Positions 24,055-32,722 of a stretch of 32,722 nt of DNA are shown piece by piece. Position numbers and translations under genes: made by a program. The notes beneath the pieces are model-generated. The model was not told the DNA's origin, did not search any database, and was given only the letters and a program-made list of their open reading frames with translations. Within the stretch, counting starts at the first letter, position 1. Every line of letters begins with the position of its first letter. The stretch comes from an uncultured Alphaproteobacteria bacterium (GTDB lineage: Bacteria > Pseudomonadota > Alphaproteobacteria > HIMB59 > GCA-002718135), in NCBI GenBank assembly GCA_902613275.1, contig CACMGM010000008.1, positions 1 to 32,722 of the forward strand, read 5' to 3'.

Positions 24055-25856
24055 TAAATTTCTAACTTTTTCGTAAATTGAAAAATTTCTTTTGCTATAG
24101 GTGCTGCAGTAGATGCACCTGAACCTCCATGTTCAATAACAACTGAAACAGCATATTTAGGATTTTCAACCGGCATATATCCAACAAATAAAGCGTGATC
24201 TCTCTTTTTCCATTCTACTTCTTTTTTTCTAAAATCTTCACTTTCTCTTTCAGCCACAGTTATTCTTCTAACTTGAGAAGTTCCTGTCTTACCTGCAAAA
24301 GGAGTAGTTTCAGATCTTGAATTATAAGCTGTACCTTTACTTTCATTAACTACTTTAAACATTGAGTTTTTAATAATTTTAATTGCATTTTGGTATTTTT
24401 CTAACTTTTCAAATTCAATGTCATTATTTTGTTTTATAATATTTGGTTTTACATTTTTTCCATTAGAAGCAATAATAGAAGTCATGACAGCTAGTTGCAG
24501 TGGATTAGTTAATACAAAACCCTGTCCAATTGCTGAGATTAAAGTCTCTCCAGGATACCAACTTTGATCATATTTTTTCTTTTTCCAATCACGTGATGGA
24601 ATAATTCCTTTTTTTTGATTAGGTAAAGGTAGATCATATATTTTGCCTAAACCAAAATCTTCAGCAACTCTAGCAATTTTATCTATCCCTATTTTTTTTG
24701 ATATTTCATAAAAGAAAACATCACATGATTCTTTAATAGCATCATTAACGTTCATTGCTCCATGACCATTATTTTTCCAACAATGATAAAGTCTCTCTCC
24801 TAAACCAATTTTTCCACTACAAAAATATTTGGTATTTGTATCAATAATTCCATGAACTATGCCCGCTATGGCAACTACCATTTTAAAAGTTGAGCCTGGG
24901 GCGTACAAACCCTGAATACATCTATAAGTAAGTGGCGAGAGTTCATTTTCTAAAATTGTATCCCAATATTCTTTATTTGGTTTTTTTATAATTTTATTAG
25001 GGTTATATGATGGGGTAGAAGCCATACACAAGATGTTACCATTGTTAATATCCATAAGCACCGCTGATCCTGCCTTATGTTCTTTTAATAAATTCAGAGC
25101 ATATTGTTGAATTCTTAGGTCGATAGTAATTTGAATATCATTCCCTTTTTGACTATCTTGCCTAGATATTTCACGAATTACTCTTCCATAAGAGTTTACT
25201 TCAATCTCTCTTTGTCCTGATTTACCAATTAGATTAAGATTAAAAGTTTTTTCAATACCATCTTTTCCTATTTCTAAATTAGGCATATTTGCAATAAAAG
25301 GTAATTCTACTTCTTCTCGATTAGGTTTATTTGTATATCCAATTAAATGTGAAACTGCATTATTATACTTATAAATTCTCATATAATCTTGAGAAATAAA
25401 TATACCCTCTATATTATATTTATTTGACTCAATTTTTTCAAGCTGTGACCAATTAATATTTTCTAATACTTTTATTTTTTCAAATTTTTTAACTTTTTTA
25501 GATAATTCTATTATTTTTCTTCTATCACTAAAATCTATTTTAATAATTTGATTTAACTCATTTAGAGATTTATTTATGTTTTTTGTATTTTCAGGAATTA
25601 TATATACATCAAAAACTTTAATATTAGATGCTAAAATCTCGTCATTAGTATCGTAAATCATTCCTCTAAGAGGGTATATAATTTCTACATCTATTTGATT
25701 ATTTTTAGAAAGTGTTTTGTATTTTTGTGAGTCTTTTATTTGAATGTCATAAAGTCTCCATCCTACAATACCAAAAAAAGATATCTTTAATAAATATAAA
25801 AAAAAAGTTCTTCTATTAAGTACTGAATATTGTTTTTTGTCATCTGAATAGAACAT
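24054..25856 (-). CDS. mrdA: penicillin-binding protein 2 (elongation transpeptidase)
   Basis: A 600-residue class B PBP that cross-links new peptidoglycan in the elongation complex. An N-terminal membrane anchor covers about residues 17-34, then comes the dimerisation/pedestal domain with YPLRGMIYD. The transpeptidase domain carries S322TFK325 (in APGSTFK), S377-C-D379 as the second motif, and K523TG in FAGKTGTSQ. All catalytic residues are intact. It lies one base downstream of mreD and overlaps rodA by one base, consistent with production of a stoichiometric RodA-PBP2 pair. Confidence 0.96.
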   Translation of the reverse strand: MFYSDDKKQYSVLNRRTFFLYLLKISFFGIVGWRLYDIQIKDSQKYKTLSKNNQIDVEIIYPLRGMIYDTNDEILASNIKVFDVYIIPENTKNINKSLNELNQIIKIDFSDRRKIIELSKKVKKFEKIKVLENINWSQLEKIESNKYNIEGIFISQDYMRIYKYNNAVSHLIGYTNKPNREEVELPFIANMPNLEIGKDGIEKTFNLNLIGKSGQREIEVNSYGRVIREISRQDSQKGNDIQITIDLRIQQYALNLLKEHKAGSAVLMDINNGNILCMASTPSYNPNKIIKKPNKEYWDTILENELSPLTYRCIQGLYAPGSTFKMVVAIAGIVHGIIDTNTKYFCSGKIGLGERLYHCWKNNGHGAMNVNDAIKESCDVFFYEISKKIGIDKIARVAEDFGLGKIYDLPLPNQKKGIIPSRDWKKKKYDQSWYPGETLISAIGQGFVLTNPLQLAVMTSIIASNGKNVKPNIIKQNNDIEFEKLEKYQNAIKIIKNSMFKVVNESKGTAYNSRSETTPFAGKTGTSQVRRITVAERESEDFRKKEVEWKKRDHALFVGYMPVENPKYAVSVVIEHGGSGASTAAPIAKEIFQFTKKLEI

Positions 25857-25857
25857 A

Positions 25858-26340
25858 TCACTTATCTAATTTAGTAAATAAAAATACAGTAGGAATAAAT
25901 ATAATTAAAGAAATTAAAAAGAAATTAAAAATTAAAGATAAATTAAATTTATAATTATTTATAAAGTTCGCTAAAATTTGCTCAAATAGAAGTAAAGCTA
26001 TTAATGTTATAAAATAAACAAAAATTATTTGGTAGGAAGATAATCTAATTAAATATTTTTTAAGTAAAACAAAAAAGATTAAGAGAGATAAAAAAGTAAT
26101 TAAATGAGTACCTACATAATTTAATAATAAAATATCAAATAAAACTCCATATACTAAAGCAACTACATAAAGATAATAGTGATAGTGGTAAAAAATTAGA
26201 TAAATAAAAGTTAAGTGAAAAAGTACATAAAATGCATTATTGACGTTGGGAAATAAAGTAAAAGAATTTACAGAAATTGAAAAACTTATAATTAAAATAA
26301 TATTTAGTTTTACAGAGGAGTTAAATAATTTGGTAAACAC
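25858..26340 (-). CDS. mreD: rod-shape-determining membrane protein MreD
   Basis: A 160-residue, very hydrophobic protein with about five membrane helices, weakly conserved in sequence as MreD proteins usually are. Its identity rests largely on position between mreC (2-base gap) and mrdA (1-base gap), plus size and topology. The segment HYHYYLYVVALVYGVLFDIL resembles the MreD core region with G-x-L-x-D. It acts in the inner membrane to link MreC and MreB to the wall synthases. Confidence 0.87.
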   Translation of the reverse strand: MFTKLFNSSVKLNIILIISFSISVNSFTLFPNVNNAFYVLFHLTFIYLIFYHYHYYLYVVALVYGVLFDILLLNYVGTHLITFLSLLIFFVLLKKYLIRLSSYQIIFVYFITLIALLLFEQILANFINNYKFNLSLIFNFFLISLIIFIPTVFLFTKLDK

Positions 26341-26342
26341 CT

Positions 26343-27164
26343 TTATTTGGAAGTAACTATTTGTAAATAATCAATATTTTCAAAATCAACAAATGGTAAC
26401 ACAAAAAATCTATTTTTTTCAACTTTAGCTACTTTGCCAACTAATAAATCAACAGGGAAAATTTGCGCTGTACCACTTGTCACAACAATATCTCCTAATC
26501 TTGGCATTTTATTTTCCTTAACAAAAGAACTTACCAGATATTTGTCATCTCCATTGCCAGTAAGTAAGGAAAAAATATCATCTGATATAGATTTTACTGA
26601 AATAGATAAATTTGGATCAGTCAATAGAATTACTCTAGAATTATTTGAAGTTGTATCAATTACTTTTCCTACTAATCCTCTTTCATTAATAGCTGACATA
26701 TTTTTCTTAATTTTATCTACGTAGCCAGCATTTAAGTTTATTAGCTTAGTATAAATTGTATCATTTCTGTTAATAAGAGATGCTGTTTTTACTAAACTTA
26801 AATTATTATCAGTTGCATTTAATAATTTTTTTAAAACTTTATTCTCTCTTGAATTTTGTATTGCTAATGTTTGCCATTTTTTTAAGCGTATTATCTCTTC
26901 TTGAAGTAGTTTATTTTCAAATTTTAAACTCGTAAACTTATTGTATTCATCAACAAAATTAGAAAATACATTTAATGGTGCTGAAATCACTCTGGTAATT
27001 GGAATAATTACTGCACTAGATATATTTTTTATCCCATTGATAAGATACAAATCAGATTTTGAAAAAAAAACTAAAAGAAATGATAAGGTAACAATAGAAA
27101 TGATTGTAAAATTCTTAACGAAACTTGAAATTTGAAAAACTTTTATTTGGAACTTAGGTGCCAT
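26343..27164 (-). CDS. mreC: rod-shape-determining protein MreC
   Basis: A 273-residue bitopic protein. One membrane helix lies at about residues 19-35, a predicted coiled coil at about 72-117 mediates dimerisation, and a periplasmic beta-rich MreC domain follows, with a conserved segment NERGLVGKVIDTTSNNSRVILLTDPN. The last part, GDIVVTSGTAQIFPVDLLVGKV, is also typical. It starts 8 bases after the mreB stop. MreC connects MreB in the cytoplasm with PBP2 outside and stimulates it. Confidence 0.93.
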   Translation of the reverse strand: MAPKFQIKVFQISSFVKNFTIISIVTLSFLLVFFSKSDLYLINGIKNISSAVIIPITRVISAPLNVFSNFVDEYNKFTSLKFENKLLQEEIIRLKKWQTLAIQNSRENKVLKKLLNATDNNLSLVKTASLINRNDTIYTKLINLNAGYVDKIKKNMSAINERGLVGKVIDTTSNNSRVILLTDPNLSISVKSISDDIFSLLTGNGDDKYLVSSFVKENKMPRLGDIVVTSGTAQIFPVDLLVGKVAKVEKNRFFVLPFVDFENIDYLQIVTSK

Positions 27165-27172
27165 TTTAGTTT

Positions 27173-28213
<1,041 letters not shown>

Positions 28214-28216
28214 TCA

Positions 28217-29773
28217 TTAAACTCCTTCTATTTTTAAACTTGCAGTATTTTCTTTAATAGATTTAGTTTTTTTAAAGATCAATCTGTTTAATGCGTTTAT
28301 GTAAGCTTTTGCTGAAGCAACAATTATATCAGGATCACTTCCTTTTGCTTGAGACGAAAGATTATCATCTTCCAATCTTACTGTTACTTCTCCTTGTGCA
28401 TCAGTACCTGCTGTAATTGCATTTACTTGATAAAGTTTAAGTCTAAATTCAGTATTAGTAAGTTTTTTTATTGCATTGAATGTTGCATCTACAGGACCGT
28501 TTCCATTTATTTTAATATTTTCCACTTTTTCGTTTATTTCTATCTTTAACTTCGCTTCAGCTTTTTCAACAGACCCTGCATTTACTTCTAATGATACAAA
28601 TTTAATATGTTCATCATATGACGATGTTCTATCCTCAGCTAGTGCTATTAAATCTTCTTCAAATATTTCTTTTTTCTTATCAGCTAAATCTTTAAATCTA
28701 CCAAATAATTCCATCAAGGCATTATCGCCTACTTCATAACCAAGCTCTTTTAATTTTTCTGAAAATGCATGTTTACCTGAGTGTTTACCAAGGACGAGTG
28801 ACGATTGATTTAACCCAATTGATTCAGGAGTCATTATCTCATAGGTACCAGCATGTTTGAGCATACCATCTTGATGAATTCCAGCTTCATGCGCAAATGC
28901 ATTAGCACCTACAATTGCTTTGTTTGGTTGAACAGGAAATCCTGTTATTGAAGAAACTAATCTTGATGATTTCATAATTAACTCTGTTTTAACATCGGTA
29001 TGATAAGGCATAAGATCCTTTTTAACTTTGAGTGTCATGACAATTTCTTCTAGTGATGAATTTCCAGCTCTTTCACCCATACCATTAATGGTACATTCAA
29101 CTTGTCTTGCGCCCTCTTTAATTGCAGCAACATTGTTAGCTGTAGCTAAACCAAGATCATTGTGTGTATGTGTTGAAAGAATAACTTTATCTATATTAGG
29201 TACATTATTTTTAACATGCTTAAAAATTGCACCAAATTCTTCCGGCAATGTATAACCAACAGTGTCAGGAATATTAATTGTTGATGCACCAGAATTAATA
29301 GCAAGCTCAATACATTTGTATAGAAATTCTAGTTCTGATCTTCCACCATCTTCACAACTCCACTCAATATTATCACAAAGATTTCTTGCGTGTGTAACTG
29401 TCTTCTCAATAGCTTCTAAAACCTCATCTTCTGTTTTCTTTAATTTATATTTCATGTGAAGTGGGCTGGTAGCAATAAATGTATGTATTCTTGGAGATTT
29501 GGCATGCTGAACTGCTTCCCAAGCTCTATCGATATCTTTCAGACTAGCTCTAGCTAAACCAGCAATCGTAGAATTCTTTACATATTTGCTAACTTCTTGA
29601 ACTGCTTCAAAATCTCCATTAGATGCAATAGGAAAACCAGCTTCGATTATATCTACATTCATTGAATCTAATACTTCAGCTATTTGAAGTTTTTCATCCA
29701 AATTCATTGATGCTCCTGGGGACTGTTCTCCGTCTCGAAGAGTTGTATCAAAAATATATATTTTTTCAGTCAT
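28217..29773 (-). CDS. leuA: 2-isopropylmalate synthase
   Basis: A 518-residue enzyme that joins acetyl-CoA and 2-oxoisovalerate, the first committed step to leucine. The catalytic TIM barrel shows FDTTLRDGEQSPG (8-20), the metal-binding STHTHNDLGLAT, and NGMGERAGNSSLEEIVM. A C-terminal LeuA regulatory domain (about residues 390-510) is present, so feedback inhibition by leucine is likely. It lies 42 bases after ilvC, and a perfect TATAAT at 29781-29786 precedes the ATG by 7 bases. A separate internal promoter is possible. Confidence 0.95.
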   Translation of the reverse strand: MTEKIYIFDTTLRDGEQSPGASMNLDEKLQIAEVLDSMNVDIIEAGFPIASNGDFEAVQEVSKYVKNSTIAGLARASLKDIDRAWEAVQHAKSPRIHTFIATSPLHMKYKLKKTEDEVLEAIEKTVTHARNLCDNIEWSCEDGGRSELEFLYKCIELAINSGASTINIPDTVGYTLPEEFGAIFKHVKNNVPNIDKVILSTHTHNDLGLATANNVAAIKEGARQVECTINGMGERAGNSSLEEIVMTLKVKKDLMPYHTDVKTELIMKSSRLVSSITGFPVQPNKAIVGANAFAHEAGIHQDGMLKHAGTYEIMTPESIGLNQSSLVLGKHSGKHAFSEKLKELGYEVGDNALMELFGRFKDLADKKKEIFEEDLIALAEDRTSSYDEHIKFVSLEVNAGSVEKAEAKLKIEINEKVENIKINGNGPVDATFNAIKKLTNTEFRLKLYQVNAITAGTDAQGEVTVRLEDDNLSSQAKGSDPDIIVASAKAYINALNRLIFKKTKSIKENTASLKIEGV

Positions 29774-29815
29774 TTAGTTAATTATACACTAATCAAAATT
29801 TAATTAAACTTTCAT

Positions 29816-31376
<1,561 letters not shown>

Positions 31377-31377
<1 letters not shown>

Positions 31378-32722
31378 TAAACTAAAATTTTTCCTTTTTC
31401 AGCAGATTTTTTATCTTGTTTTTGATCCTTACTTAACATCATTTCATTATGAGCAGAACCGCTTTGAATCATAGGAAAGCAATTCTCTTCTTTAGTGACC
31501 CAAATATCTGCAATTACAGTATTTTTAGTTTCTATCATTTGAGTAATTACATCATCAAGGTCATCAGTAGTCTTTGCTCTTAAACCTACTGCTTTGTAAC
31601 TTTCTGCTAACTTAACAAAATCAGGTAAGCTATCAGTATAACTTTCAGAATACCTACCTCCATGCAATAACTCTTGCCATTGTCTAACCATTCCCATGTA
31701 TTCATTATTTAAAATAAATATTTTTACTGGAAGTCTATACTGAATAGCAGTACTCATTTCTTGAATATTCATAAGGATTGATGCATCACCAGCTATATCA
31801 ATAACCAAAGCATCTGGATTACCTACCTGTGCTCCAATTGCAGCAGGAAAACCATATCCCATAGTTCCTAAACCCCCTGAAGTCAGCCATCTGTTTGGTT
31901 CCTCAAATTTATAAAATTGAGCAGCCCACATTTGATGCTGCCCTACTTCAGTAGTAATAAATGTTTTTGTATTTTTTGTTAACTCATAAAGTCTTTGTAC
32001 CGCATACTGAGGCTTAATCTGTTTACCCTCATTATTATAATTAAGACAATCTATTTCTTTCCATTTATTAATTTTATCCCACCATGATTTTAATGACTCA
32101 GTTTCTATTTTATAATTTTTTTCTTTCCAAATAGAAATCATTTTATCTACAACTTGCTTAACATCACCTATTATTGGAACATCAACATTAATAGTTTTAT
32201 TGATATTACTTTCATCAATATCAATATGGATCTTCTTTGAGTTTGGAGAGAAGGCATCAAGTCTTCCAGTAACTCTATCATCAAATCTTGCACCAATATT
32301 AATCATGACATCACATTCATGCATTGCCATATTAGCTTCATACATCCCATGCATTCCAAGCATTCCAAGTGAATTTTTATCTGAAGAACCTACAACACCA
32401 AGACCCATTAATGTCATTGTAACTGGTGATCCAACCATATTTATAAATTCTCTAACTAATTTTGAAGCTTTTGGTCCAGAATTAATACATCCACCCCCAA
32501 TATAAAAAATTGGTTTTTTTGCTTTTGCAATTAATTCAACAGCTTCTTCAATTTTACTTTTTTCATAATCAGGACTTGGCTCAAACAACCTATGAGATGG
32601 GATAATAATTTTATTTTTTTCTTCATAAGTACCCTTAGCAAACTGAACATCTTTTGGAATATCAATTAATACAGGTCCGGGCCTTCCATTTTGTGCTATG
32701 GTAAAAGCTTCATGGAAAACCG
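31377..32722 (-). CDS. ilvB: acetolactate synthase large subunit, C-terminal part
   Basis: The 3' part of the thiamine-diphosphate enzyme that condenses two pyruvates to acetolactate. The frame stays open to the right edge, and upstream codons read as the conserved NGRPGPVLIDIPKDVQ, so the N-terminal part of the gene lies beyond the window. Within the window the middle domain (IGGGCINSGPKAS, NIGARFDDRVTGRLD) and the TPP-binding motif GDASILMNIQEMSTAIQY with NNEYMGMVRQWQE are complete. The TTG at 32586-32588 is therefore not the true start. The N-terminal catalytic Glu cannot be checked. Confidence 0.95.

Noticed and set aside
28476..28739. Plus-strand 87-aa ORF inside leuA, and similar plus-strand readings at 29028-29459, 26434-26724, 9912-10160
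   Set aside because: All are antisense shadows of strongly supported genes and show no recognisable family or start signals.
32586..32588. TTG as start of the ilvB gene
   Set aside because: The frame continues upstream through conserved acetolactate synthase residues to the window edge, so the gene is simply cut by the boundary.

Overview
The window is a gene-dense, AT-rich (roughly 70% A+T by eye) stretch of bacterial chromosome. It looks like a streamlined alphaproteobacterium, probably a marine free-living lineage of the SAR11/HIMB59/AEGEAN-169 kind. The reasons are the low G+C, near-absent intergenic DNA, many 1-8 bp gene overlaps, an alphaproteobacterial-style mreBCD-mrdA-rodA cluster beside leuA, a liv-type amino-acid ABC transporter, and a DUF6165 gene. 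The lineage is inferred, not proven. No mobile element, CRISPR array, rRNA or tRNA was seen, and no gap exceeds 300 bases.

Left part (1-7.4 kb): the 3' end of a ygfZ-type gene (+) meets a minus-strand group of S49 peptidase, a 53-aa membrane protein, a single-chain glycyl-tRNA synthetase and an MFS transporter. Divergent from these is a polyprenyl diphosphate synthase (ubiquinone side chain). A cupin phosphomannose-isomerase-type gene and a DUF6165 gene form a minus-strand pair. Rpe and a LysR regulator form a plus-strand pair.

Middle (7.4-17 kb): an unannotated 27-residue, highly basic ORF precedes an SbmA/BacA-type transporter and fxsA. On the minus strand lie two blocks that read in series. 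The first is a deoxyribose/ribose catabolic operon (deoC, an ALDH16-like double aldehyde dehydrogenase, a FucU/RbsD mutarotase, ribokinase). The second is a small membrane protein, exonuclease I, UppP and a DapA-family aldolase. A near-consensus sigma70 promoter sits in the 3' end of the ribokinase gene.

Right part (17-32.7 kb): a periplasmic branched-chain amino-acid binding protein (livK-like) is preceded by a short upstream ORF and two tandem dyads, and is followed by the only clear intrinsic terminator in the window. A GFA-like zinc protein follows. From there to the right edge, thirteen minus-strand genes are packed end to end: ilvB (cut by the edge), ilvN, ilvC, leuA, mreB, mreC, mreD, mrdA, rodA, livG, livF, livH, livM. 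This array joins branched-chain amino-acid synthesis, the rod-shape cell-wall machinery and branched-chain amino-acid uptake in what could be one transcription unit.

No clearly new multi-gene defence or mobile system is visible. The best candidates for novelty are the 27-aa basic ORF, the double-dyad and upstream-ORF control region of livK, and the anabolic/cell-shape/transport super-cluster.
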